Shown: positions 24,240 to 36,400 of the stretch, one piece after another
Layout: every line of letters starts with the position of its first letter
Numbering within the stretch: position 1 is the first letter of the stretch
NCBI GenBank assembly: GCA_946406115.1
Contig: OX291551.1
Span: 15,004,001 to 15,068,000, forward strand
DNA length: 64,000 nt
Direction of reading: 5' to 3'
DNA from: Apoda limacodes
Lineage: Eukaryota; Arthropoda; Insecta; Lepidoptera; Limacodidae
Program-made: the position numbers and the translations under genes
The notes under the pieces: generated by a model
The model's input: the letters and a program-made list of their open reading frames with translations, nothing else
Told to the model about the DNA's origin: nothing
The model's database searches: none

Positions 24240-25524
24240 CAAGCATTACAACATTACTCTTGTCCCTTCAACTCTATAGCGAAAACTGCGGTTCCACAAA
24301 TAGTCTCGTATGATGAATATGAGGCGGTCTGGCAACTGATAGTTATAAATTAAACCGTTGTGCCAGACTTTGTCGAAGGCTTTCGCTACATCGAAAAAGA
24401 CAGCGCGTGTGTGATGGAGCTTACCTAATACTGGATGAAAGCGAGTGGAAATGTGTTCCGTGATACAGAGGACTTGGTGGACGCACCAGTGTTTGGCGCG
24501 GAAGCCGAACTGCTCGTCGATTAGGATGTCTTTGGAGACTATAGCGTTCCGTAGGCGAGCGAGGAGGAGGCGTTCGTAAAGTTTACCAAGGGCATTTAAT
24601 AAACATATAGGGCGGTAGAAGGATGGCTCGGTACGAGCTTTCCCTGGCTTATGGATGCCTATAACAATTGCATCTTTCCATTGAGAAATGCAGGGAGCGT
24701 CTGTAATAGATGAGAGTGCCTTGGAGAGGTGAGAAAGTTCTTTCATCACGGACGGTGCGATAGTTTGCAATCGAAGCAGTATGGTTAGCGGGTTTGAGGA
24801 ACGTTTCCTGTATGATGAAGGCGTCTTATTTATGTGACAAGAGGATTTCCGACAATTCCTCTCTTTGGTTGGCGTTGGCGTTAAAATAGCCGATGGAGAC
24901 GGAGCGTTTTTTTGTGCGCGGTTTTACAATCCATTCGTATTTCACGCAGCCTCTATGTAGTGTGGCTCGAAGGCCCAGGATAGCTCAAAGAGCATATCGA
25001 GCTGTTGCTTGATCGACAGACTGGCTTTAAGGGGTGGCGCGAGAAAGGGGGGCACTGGGGCATGGCGCGTGTACGCAACAAGTGTCGGGACATGAGGGGG
25101 GCTGGGTAGGGAATTCCCGTGACTGAGACGGGCCCAGGGAGTGCAGACAGAAGTTTGTCGGTCTGATTTGATTTTCCTACGTCAACTAGCGCCGGAGGTC
25201 GGCTCCAGGCGTTGACCACAGGGAGGCGGGTTAGCACAAGGGGTACCTCTTGGCGGGTGGAGGAGCGATTTACTCTGTTAAAGAGCTTTCGGGCACCGGC
25301 GGTAGTATGCAGGGTGGCTTTCGCGGAAGATTGCGGCGAGCGAGCGCGTGCGGGGAAAGCGCAAGCAAGTGCGCGAGCGAGAACGCGAACGCAGTGGGAC
25401 GGACGGGCGCGCGGATGTGATGCCGGTGCCAATTGACCCCAGAGCCTTAACAATGCAGGCTCGAATAAGAGCTTCGATGATGACTACTAGCTGGTCCGGG
25501 GACAAACCTTTGAATAATCCATAA
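24240..25524 (-). mobile_element. Jockey-type LINE, truncated, with internal deletion
   Basis: From 5' (high coordinate) it has a gag tail (LSPDQLVVIIEALIRACIV), linker text shared with the 43-46 kb copy ([30 protein letters not shown]), a scrap of endonuclease region, then RT ([53 protein letters not shown]). Most of the endonuclease and the first part of RT are missing. The join lies at an 'atgcag' matching bases at both edges in the fuller copy. Confidence 0.85.
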
Positions 25525-26140
25525 ATCACTACCCAATTGTAACATTGTTTCCTATGCTGATGACACAGAGTTAATTGTGCATGGGAAGGACTGGATGGAA
25601 ACCCAACAACTCACTGAAAATGATTTTCGAGAGGTTATGAAATGGCTTGATACTAATTTGTTGACACTGAATTTAGATAAAACTATTTATTTTGCATTCA
25701 GTCATCGTATTAACTCTCAACTACCGCCTGAGTTCTATATTAGAGCCCACTCATGTGACCTACACGGAAGCTGTAGCTGCCCTATAATAAAATCTTCTCT
25801 AAGTGTCAATTATCTCGGTCTAACCATAGATAATTCCTTAAATTAGACTACTCATATAACTAACTCGACAGATCGAGTTAGAAAACGAATTCCTATTTTT
25901 AGAAAACTGAGGACGTCTGCAGATTATGATACATTAATATGTGTTTACTATGCATTAGTTCAAAGCATACTTCAGTATTGTATTATATCTTGGGGTGGCA
26001 TTGGCATCAGTAGTCTACTTTCGTTGGAACGTTCTCAACGAGCAATACTAAAAGTTATGCTTGGAAAACCTCGTAGATATGATACAAATCTTTTGTATAG
26101 TGACTGTCCTGTTCCTATTATGAGGCTAAGTGCGGAAAAC
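25525..26140 (+). mobile_element. LINE RT palm/thumb fragment with YADD box
   Basis: SLPNCNIVSYADDTELIVHG (active site YADD), then MKWLDTNLLTLNLDKT, VNYLGLTIDNSLN, and after one TAG (in place of the usual Trp) LVQSILQYCIISWGG and SLERSQRAILKVMLGKP. A different family from the - strand jockey copy it abuts. Ends in a (CTAA)n run at 26149-26164. Confidence 0.82.
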
Positions 26141-26169
26141 ATAAGTCCAACTAACTAACTAACTACGAA

Positions 26170-26797
26170 TTAGCAAAATTCGATTTTTTCCTATATTTAT
26201 GATGTCTTAACTTCCTTGGTGTCAAATTTCATGATTCTAGGAAAACGGGGAGTACCTCATAGGTTTTAATTTGTTTTTGAATAACTTAGTACCTAAATAT
26301 GCCTCATAAATGGCTGTATTTTTTTATTGACTTGACATAGATGATTGATTTTTAACAGCTTTAAGGAAACTGTAGACCTTTGTATTGATATAAATTTTAA
26401 CTTGATAACTCAACGCGCTTTTAAGTAAAAGGGTCTTGACTTTAAATGTGTTATAACTACAAATTAAAGGATTTCAGATTTTCCCCCATATATGTGATGT
26501 CCAATTTTATGATTCTAGGACAACGGGGAGTACCCCATAGGTTTTGATTTGTTTGTGAATTCCAAAATATACGACAACAATGGCCGACTGTCCGCCGTCT
26601 TTTCTTACTGAGTTGACTTAGAAGCTCGATTCTTTTACAGCTTCATGGGACCGTAAACCTTAGTATTTGATATTAATTTAACGTGAATCATTTACGCGTT
26701 CCTTAAGAAAAAGGGTCTTGACAGACAGACCGACGGATAACAAACTGATCCTATAAGGGTTCCTTTTTTCCTTTTAAGTTATGTAACCCTAAAAACA
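26170..26797 (+). repeat. Tandem dimer of a roughly 280-bp repeat
   Basis: Both units carry 'catgattctagg/tatgattctagg.', 'acggggagtacc.cataggttt', 'acagctt.a.gg.a..gta.acct' and 'aaaagggtcttgac' (ending 26440 and 26722). After the second comes a tail 'agacagaccgacgga...gatcctataagggttcc' common in Lepidoptera. Confidence 0.75.
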
Positions 26798-26999
26798 CGT
26801 TATGTTTTATCTTATAAGTTGCACTGTAAAGTGTAAATTAAGAATCATAAATATTGATAATCGCAATTGCATAAATTGGTCTTTTTAGCTTAGTTGTTTG
26901 GAAGAGAAGTCGTGAAGTAAACATTTATTTGTATACATATATTAAACAAAACTTGGTTCAAAAACTCGTCAGAACCAAATAACAATCGTTTTACCGTAA

Positions 27000-27296
27000 T
27001 ATAATTCATAAAAAATATTATTGTGATTTTTTCTTTTCATTTTTTATTTTATCAGAAAGAAAGTATATTTATTGTTACACTTTATTATAATGACAGCCAG
27101 TTTCACGGGCAACAGATAAGCAAATATGCCAAATAAATGTCAAAATATATCGATTCTTCTATACATTTGCTTGGTAGATAGTTTATCGTATAAGTGAAAC
27201 TGGTCAGAAAACAGTGAAAATTCATGGCTCAAGTATTATAATCAGTTAGATTTATGAATAAATAATAGTTTTACAGATATAATATTCTGACACAAC
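27000..27296 (+). promoter_or_regulatory. Upstream region / probable 5'UTR of FAR
   Basis: AT-rich sequence just before the FAR ATG. It contains TATAATCAGT near 27236-27245 (initiator-like TCAGT) and a possible 3' splice site (ttttacag, ending 27276). In-frame stops precede the ATG, so the start is well fixed. A true promoter could lie further upstream if there is a 5'UTR intron. Confidence 0.3.
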
Positions 27297-27404
27297 ATGG
27301 CATCAATGGATGAAGTCATACTCAGTAATTCATGCCTTTCAATAGCTGATTTTTACGCTGGAAAATCTGTTTTTATCACAGGAGGAACCGGATTTTTAGG
27401 TAAG
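27297..27404 (+). CDS. FAR exon 1 (residues 1-36)
   Basis: Begins at an ATG in context acaacATGG and ends exactly after TGGTGFLGK, at a consensus donor GTAAGT (27405). It carries the whole dinucleotide-binding glycine motif and ends in phase 0. A 3' splice-like ttttacag at 27269-27276 suggests that a 5'UTR exon may begin at 27277. Intron 1 is 2264 nt. Confidence 0.93.
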
Positions 27405-30400
27405 GTAAGTAATGAAATATATCAAAAATTATGTTTTATCAGTGTTGATATAAACAGTTTTCTTTGTACTAATGCATTATATTCCTTTTTTTTAATTTCT
27501 GCGACAGTTGTCAATTTTCAAAAGTTGTTTACATTTTAGTGATGGGGCAAGAAGAGATGCAATCGATTATTTGATTATATAAAATTAGTCAATCGGAGTT
27601 AATGTTTTTTGGTTACAAATTGAATAAATATATAGAATTGTCTTAGAAATTATTAAAATTTTCCAAAGTTTCTGAAGATTTAAAAATTAACAAACATTAT
27701 AAAAAGTACATTGATATAAGTAAGACGAAAAAAAAATTATCCCATGTTGCGTTTTCTATCTCGCTTTTCCTATTTTCTATTTCGATACTACCAGAGGGTC
27801 CACTTCCCATTGCCAGACATTTAACACAGATAATACCTACAATTTTTTTTACCGTAAAGCGACTTCCTCTACCTTTGCAACTTTAGGAGAAAATCATACC
27901 TGACTAATCAACTTAAGATCGTTATATTCTTCATAGCTTTCGATATTAACAGGTGCTAATCGCAACGGAGTCTTAGTGCCTTTGCGCACAGTCCGATTTT
28001 TAATCGGCCGATCAAGGAATCAGTGAGCTACAACTCTACTAATATTAATAAGGGACCTCGCGGACCACCCAATTTTTTATCAGCTGTTTCGAGACACAAG
28101 ACTTTCGGCCATTAAAAAATTCTGGCAGTAAGAAACGTACAAATATAGCATGGATTAAAATATCCTGGAATTTTTTAACAGTGCCTTCTAGTCCCTCACT
28201 AACTATAAACCGAACCAAATGATAATTTTTTTTAAAAATACGAACACATTTTCAGAAATCCACACACAAATTATCACATAAAATGTTTGTCCTGTGCTGT
28301 GAAAAACCGCGCCCTAGATTCAGCAGGCAGCGTCCTTCCCTAAGATGTTTCATTATCTATGGTCCCAATAAAGCATCGTCATCGATCTAATAAACCAGGC
28401 AGTAAAATAGACTCTTTAATCTATATAAGAAATAGAATATAGAAAACAATACAAGATCCTTATCAATGAAATATCAGTAAACGTAAAAGTTAAATTTACT
28501 TCGTGCTCAAAAGTCAAAAACGAAATGGAAGAATATACAATTTAATAACAATTTATAATTAATCATTTATAAATATTAATCAATTTATCAATTTATAAAT
28601 ATTTATTTAATAATCAATAATATTATTTATAATAAATATAATTAAAGCGAGTAAATGTAAAGGTTAATTTTGTAAGTTTAAAATTTATTTTATAAAAATA
28701 AATATAAAAAGATAAAGAATGCATAGTGCGACATAAACAAAATTTATTATACTGAATATAATTTCAGCGTAAACAGTGCTAACCATCTAGATTACTTTTA
28801 TACCACTAAGTTGGCAAACAAGCCTACAATCCGCCTTATGATAAGCGGTCACCGCAGCCTATGGACGCTTGCAACACCTGGGGCATGAATCGCGCGTTAC
28901 CGACCCTTCAAAAATCTAGAAAAATCTTTTTTTAAGAACCCCATACATTCTTAGACAAAACCTTAGCAAGAAGCTCATCCCCAACCTAAGCGTTTGCGGG
29001 AGGCAGTTTCTCTGAAATCGCACTGTACGGTAACATATTATTACCAAAAATCGTTCTATTTCCTACTTCTATGAACAATATATTTAAAGTTTCGTTTCAA
29101 ATCACTTAGGATCTTCCCTATCGAGTAATAATCGCCAGAATATCTAAGAATAAAACCACAAACGTTAATTCAAAAGGTTGAATCGAACTCAATTTTACTT
29201 TCAGTATCAATAACAGTGCAAATAATATTCAACTTGACAGGTACCTGAGGTAGGCGATCCAAAGCCCTTTTTTAACTTCTATAACAGCCTAGATTTAAAC
29301 TCTCTGTCGAGAGGTTTTGAATTTTTCAACATCACAGACGATGTTTTCATTACACTTTATTTGCAATTTTAGTTTTAGCACGGAATTGATTTTTTAAAAA
29401 TCTGTAAAGCATCGTTCTAAAACGCTATTTTTGTCCATTTTTCCGTTTTTATCCATAACTCCTTGTCTACTTGTAGTAGAACCACAATTTATTAGAAAGA
29501 ACGTACCGAAACCAAAAAGCTAGCAAATAACTGTTATATGTGACCTCGGTTTAACGGCCTCAATGTAAATGTCAAGTGGAAAAGGTAACCTTATCTTAAT
29601 GTTAAACTAAATTTGCATCAAAATGATAACAAGAATGCATGAAAATTATGAACAAGTTTTTTTTTCAGGTATTTATAGAAAAACTACTCCATAGCTGCTC
29701 AGAGATAGATACAATATTTGTACTTATACGTGAGAAAAGCAATTTAACGGCAGAGCAAAGGATAAATCATTTGAAGGATAATCCGGTTTGTGCAACTTTT
29801 ACATTAATTTTAGTTAGTGTTTTTGTTTAAATATACGCAATATTCAAAATAATCTCCCCGAATGAATGAAAAAAGTAGAAACAAAAGTATTTGGAAACTT
29901 AGCATACAATTTTAATTTATAACGATGATATTTTTACTAAGCATTTCAAATATGCTATGTTTGGATGCATATACTATAAGGCATCTAAAATATTGGCGCA
30001 AAAATCGTTAAAATTGAGTACCTCGCTTTAAGTTAGTAGAAATATTAATATTAAGAAAGGGTTGTCTTTGATATTGAATTGAGTTAAAGTTATCGTAGCC
30101 AAATAGCAAAAACTAGTCATGTCTGTCCGCCGATTCGTCCATCCGTATGTCACAGCACAGTCATAATTCTACTATTTTTCTTTAGATTCTAATATTTTAT
30201 TATATAGGCAGGTTTCTTTTTTAAACTACTATTAAAATTCATATCTAAATAAAGTTAAAAAATGTAATAGCACGCAAATATTGCCAGTTTTTTAAACATC
30301 GCAATAATATACTCAGTAAATTCTAAATCTAAACTTAGTGCGGCATTTTCTTCACTTAACACAGGCAGCTTCAGGTGTTAGATAAACTACAAGTTTGTCT

Positions 30401-33400
30401 GTGAAATAAAGTCTTATCTTTTAGACCAGTCAAATTAGATACATTTTTAGGCTAAAAAAACATTAATTGGTAGAGTTTTGAATTTTGGTGTAGTTATTCA
30501 TTAAGACCTCCCATGGAGACTAAAAGTCCCCATCGATAGCTGTTGCGCTCTCGCCGCCTTCTTGGAAAAAAGGTACCCTTTTTTAGTTTTTTGCTTATAT
30601 CTCGGCAATTATTGCTGATACGGAAAAAATGTGTATGCAAAAACTATAGGTTGTTAAATATCCTATAAAGAAGCTCTTACATGTAACTGTTGTATCTCTA
30701 GTATTTTAGCTGTAATCCGGCGTTAAAGAGAAAAAATATTTAATTTTTTGCTGCCGATATACCGTTTGTTTTATGTTTACTCCAAAATGGTTCAAATATA
30801 TTTATAGATTTATTCCACGAAACTACCAAAAGAGAAAAAGAAAGAGAGAGGGTGGGAAAGACGGAAAAAGGTAAGGGAGGAACGAGGCAAATGCATTATG
30901 TGACATGATGTGTATGGCTGGGTCGGAATGTGTTTTTGGGCCACTTGGTACCACGTAATAGCCGCGACTGGCTATCAATACCGAAAAGCCATGACCAGCC
31001 ATCAGCTGATCATGATCTGGTAGACCGTGTGCCTCACTTCCCATAAAGACATAGGCAACGTATTCCGATTTACGTGACTTTGTATGTAAATGTTTATAGT
31101 TACCAAGCACCGTTTATAGTACTGCAATACTACCAATAGTGATAGGCTGGAAATACTTGACGAAGCGATTTCACATAACGTAAGGTTTCTGTATCTAGCT
31201 AGACGGATTTTGCTTTGAATTTTTCCCTTTCTTATATGTCCCTCTGACTCCTATCCGACAAAGCCGTATTGAAGAAAGCCCTTAAAAGCTTATTAGCTTA
31301 TCGATCGCATCCTCTCTTATTAGGTCTCACGACAAATTGACGTGGCATCGAATCTCTTACCAGTCACTAAGTTAAGCTACCATCAGCGAGTGCTGCGTTC
31401 ACTGGTGTGCGAGGACATACAGTTACTAATAAAAGAGCCCAACGCCACACGACGACAACGTAACAATTATCCCTCTGCAGAAGACTAGACTCCTCCTACA
31501 AAAATGTCGAGAAAGCAGTCACGCAAACGCGATGGAAGGGATGTAGCCTGGCCTCCAGATTTACTGGAGCTATAAATCTATTGAAGTCGACACCCTGAGC
31601 GCCATGCTTTCCTTCCAAAGACTAAATTAATCCCTGTGACGACGACTAAAAGGCAGACTGCTTAGAAAAAACCTAGAGTCGTGATGCTTGCTTAGCCCAA
31701 AAACCAGTAGACACCAATCATGACCGCAACAATGAGGTCAAAAGTAGATGTGCTCTCCCGCCGCTTACCTCTCTACCTCCTGTCATTGTAGACCAAGTTC
31801 TGCAGACTATCAAAATTAAGTTTACCTCTGATTATTTATTAATAAGTATTTTTAACGAGGCGATGTCAAACTACATTTTTTCGCGACGTAGTTAGGGTAA
31901 AAACGTCCTAAGCCCTCGTCATATAGATAATTTAGTTCACTAAACGCTTTAAGCAAACTTGATTAACGGTTACTACTACCACGGTTACGTAATTTTATAG
32001 ACACTAGGTATAGACTTCTTCATCAAAGTCATTTCGGATTTTGGGCAACAGAACAGGGGCACTGAATTACAGATTTCACGGAGCACATTTATGCCTATAC
32101 GAGCGCCATTTTTCGACATGGCGACAGCGTTCATTAAATACTACACAACGGTTTTTAAGATGTTGCATTTATAAGCTGTTCCACATTCACTGAGATCGCT
32201 CTTAACTGGTTTTTATTTTATGCACTTGCTAATAGTAGCTTGCGAGTGATTGTTGGGTGACAGATTCGATGACCACATCAATATTAGAGATCTGATGAGA
32301 GAAATGAGATCTAGCTGTGGTAAGCTGATTAGTTTAAGAGCTTTCTTGAATTGTCCCAGTATACACAAAGGTCCAAGGGACACAATAACCAAGAGATTGT
32401 TAGAGCAAAGTTCATGGAGCGCAAACTTAGGCTTATGTTCTGTAGAAATGCTATGTCAGTACGTCTAGCCCATGGTTGTCATTAACGGCGTAGTTAGTAG
32501 CAGTCATAATGTTAAAATTGTGTTTGATTATTTATCAGTCTGTTGAGAACCTTACCTTTGTTCTACTCAGGATAGGTGGTTTTTATCGGAATCAGACGCG
32601 ATGATGATCGGATGATGGCTAGTTGGTCTAGCCTATTGGCTATTCTTACTCACCAAGCGGACTCCACCCTGCTATACACATCATGTCGAATAATGCATAT
32701 GCCCCTGAATTATCTCTCCCCTTCTCTCTTTCTCATCATCTCTGTCGGTCTTTTTATCTGTAGGTAGTGTCATGGAATAAGTTTTTGAAGATATATATGA
32801 ACATTTTAGGAGTGAACAGAAACAAAACTGTACATCGATAGCAAACATATAAAAAAAAACTTTTCAATGTCGGATTGCAGCTAAAATTAAAAAAAATCTT
32901 ACCTTTTTATAGGCAATTTAATAAGTTACAGTTTTTGACTACACGATTTTATCGTATTAATAATTATTGCCGAGATATAAGCAAAAAACTGAAAAAGGGT
33001 ACCTTTTTTCCAAGATGGCGGCGCAAGCCCAACAGGTTTCGATGGGGACTTTTAGTATGCACAACGGGAGGTCTTAATGAACATATACACAAAAATTCAA
33101 AACTCTACCAATCAATGTTACCTAATTTTCTAATTTGACTGGACTATTTGTGATGATTCTGCACAGAAAATCCACAGATTTCGAAAATCTTGAATACTTT
33201 AACTGTCCCTCAGGTTGTTCTATCATCATTTAGCATGGCAAGTGTTCTGAAGAGCTTATCATCTATCTTCTTAAAATCTTACATATTCAACATCCTTTCT
33301 CTTTTCTAACACAATCAATACACATTTCAATGCAATATATAAAAAAATCAGCAGTTCTCGTTTGTCTTCTTCTATCTGTAATCTTATGTTATAATCATTT

Positions 33401-36400
33401 GTTTATGTGATATTTTTACCCGCGGCTCCACCTACGCTTTATTTGGTTATCGGCATGGGATTTCTACGGAAACAACTTAATAACTATAGCAAAAAAGTCT
33501 GCTATATTTTGTCCACGTGAAATTCGGTTATAGTTATTCCTGCGGGAACTCTTCAATTTTCGGGATAAATCGTAGCTTCTTCATCTCTTTAAGTATCTCT
33601 GTGTTAAAACAGCTCAATTTTTTTCTCCGTAGCAATGACGTAAATAAAGCAAAAGCAATAACAAACAAACAAATAAACTTTCACACCTTTATATATATAT
33701 AATTCTATTGTACGTGTGTATGTCACTGTACTCCTCCTAAGTGACCGATTTTAATGAATTCTTTTGTTTGCCTTTGGGTAGCGCCCTGGGTGGTTTAGAT
33801 TCACAAATCAGCCTGGCAGATGGCGCTGCAGTCGGTATCATGCAGGACAACGTCTGCCCGGTCAGCTAGTATATATATATATTATTTGGCATTAGGATTT
33901 ATTTTAACCTAACAGTTTTTCTTCAGTTATTTGCAAGAATAAAAGAAAAAAGGCCGCAAGATCTGAGCAAGATAGTTCCCATTGTTGGTGATATTGTCTT
34001 ACCCAACCTTGGCATCAGTGATGAAGATGAGCTAATATTAATGGAAAAGGTAATAAAAAATATCTCTAGCTTACTCTCTCTTTAGGCGACGGCGATTTAG
34101 ATCTTAGTCCATCACGCAGGTCCAGTTTGTATTGTGGAGTTCACCTGCCTTCTTTTGACGTACCTATGCAGATTCAGTTACGGGGTTTCCTTCAGCGAAA
34201 AGCCAATGGTGTAAAAATTCAATGTATAAAATCAACACTTCTAGGCCACCACATACCTAACTTAAAAAAAGAACGAGTTGCACTCCGGGAGTGAAAACCT
34301 TTACACACGATTCGCGCTTAACACTCAAATATGTCACAAGACATGTCTTTGACATTGTCAAGAAATAATAATGTTTGTTTATTTACTTTTTTGACGTAGT
34401 ATATTTGACATCGCAATCTGTCATAGAATTAAAATTCCATATCCAACCTCCCTGTACTACTCATAATCGCGAATACTAAAAATAAAAATTATAATAGGCG
34501 TGGCATTACGGTTTCCGTATTTTACAAAGACAAAGATGCACTTTGTTCAATTTCCATATTTTAAACACTTTATATCCACGAATTTTACGAATACACAGCA
34601 GTATGGCCACTACACAGACGGTCGAGCCATCAGCTGTCACCATCCATGGATGCGCGTAGCACGCTGTAACATAAACACACACGACCATTCGCGCAAGCGC
34701 CCTGCGCCGCCTAAACGAAACAGCAGGCGCAGGCATACATTTTCGCCGCGCCGTAGAAAGAGAGGGGGATACTCCCTCTCCTATGCCGCGCCAGCTAGCT
34801 ACTCTCCATCCGTCTTACGCATTTTCACGATCAGGACACGTAACCTGACGCGAGTTTATCATTTTTTACCCATACCAAAAAAAGTGCACAACGTCGCTAA
34901 AGAAGTTTTCACTTCAAAAATCTCTATTTGTTGTAAAATTATAGAGGGTTATGTTTTGACCTATTTTTCTACGTTCATGCTAGCTCGAACTTATACCTAT
35001 TCTGACATACCAGTAAAAGAACATAAAAACATAAATCGTATGTAACAGACGTACATATTAATTTGCGTGTTAAAGGTAAAATTTATTAAAAGTAACACAG
35101 AGATATTTCATACTCTATGTCACATAATTGGTCTCATTTTCGTAACATATGTCCGTACACTCCCCTTCAGAAATAATTGTCGTAATGGTATATTATCACT
35201 ATTAACAGGTTTTTCTGGGAATTTAAACCGTAATAACGCTATAAACATAAAGCGCCTTTATATGCGTACGATAACACAAGCTTAAAAACTTTTTTAATTC
35301 ATCGAAGCTTAAAAAACTTTTTTTGTGACGGCACAAAAAGTGACTATACTTATAGATCTGTTAATATATGATCAGCCTTTTAAATGTAGTGAACCCTCAC
35401 TAAATTCAAATTATATTTTTTTAGGTATCGGTCGTAATTCATTCTGCAGCAACGATAAAGTTCAACGAACCATTAAGTGTTGCCTTAACTGTAAACGTTG
35501 AAGGTACGAAAAAAGTTTTGGATCTCTGCAAGCGAATGAAAAATATACAGGTATTTAAACAATATATATTTTAAGAAATGTGTAACAAGACTAACAGCCT
35601 TCAGCACGATCTTGTATTAGTAAGGCTTTTCTCCAAAGTCTAGTCCAGCTCTTTATAAGTCTCATTACGACACAATCAATGTGATTGGCGTAGGCGATAT
35701 GGGTAATGCGGTCCCAGTTTACGTACATACGTTTTATTTTGACGTAATCCAGTGGTGTAAATAAACAATGTAAGTTAAAAATTTAGAAAAAGACTCATTG
35801 GTACACATCAAGCTCGAACTTCTGCCCCATCAAAGCGAGGCTCTTACTGAGTACTGAGTCCAACATGTAAGCTCGGTTTTTTTCATCCCTAGTATATGGT
35901 ACAGCTGTTTGCCAGTCCCTAAATTTTACCATTTCTCTCTCTGTATAAGACCTAACCTATTCTTAAAGTATTCTTTGTTTTTCTCAGTCCCTACATATCT
36001 GTGCCAAAAACTAAATTAATTTTAAGCACTGTTACGATAATGGGAAAAGTGACTTTTAGCTAATGTTATTCCCATTGGAACTCTTGATCAGTATAAAAAG
36101 AAATTATATTATTGCTGGTAATTCGAAAATCAGATTATACCGTTGCTTTGTTGCATTTTGGATGACAACAATACAACATTATGGAGTTTACTCTTTCAAT
36201 ATGTGTTATTTTTACATCACAGTTAGTGCAGTTGTACTCAAAATAACTTTATAGTAGGCTTGCAACGAATATTCGGCTTCTATTCGGTATTCGGCCTATT
36301 TGGCTACTTTTATCCTTTTCTGGCAAATACCGAATATCTGGGTACTATTCGGCCGAATACCGACTACTTAAGATTTTTTGTTTTAGTAAGATGATTGGCA

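Noticed and set aside
34500..35045. 181-codon open frame in FAR intron 3
   Set aside because: Basic, low-complexity translation with no motif; it lies between FAR exons in intronic sequence next to SINE-like repeats.
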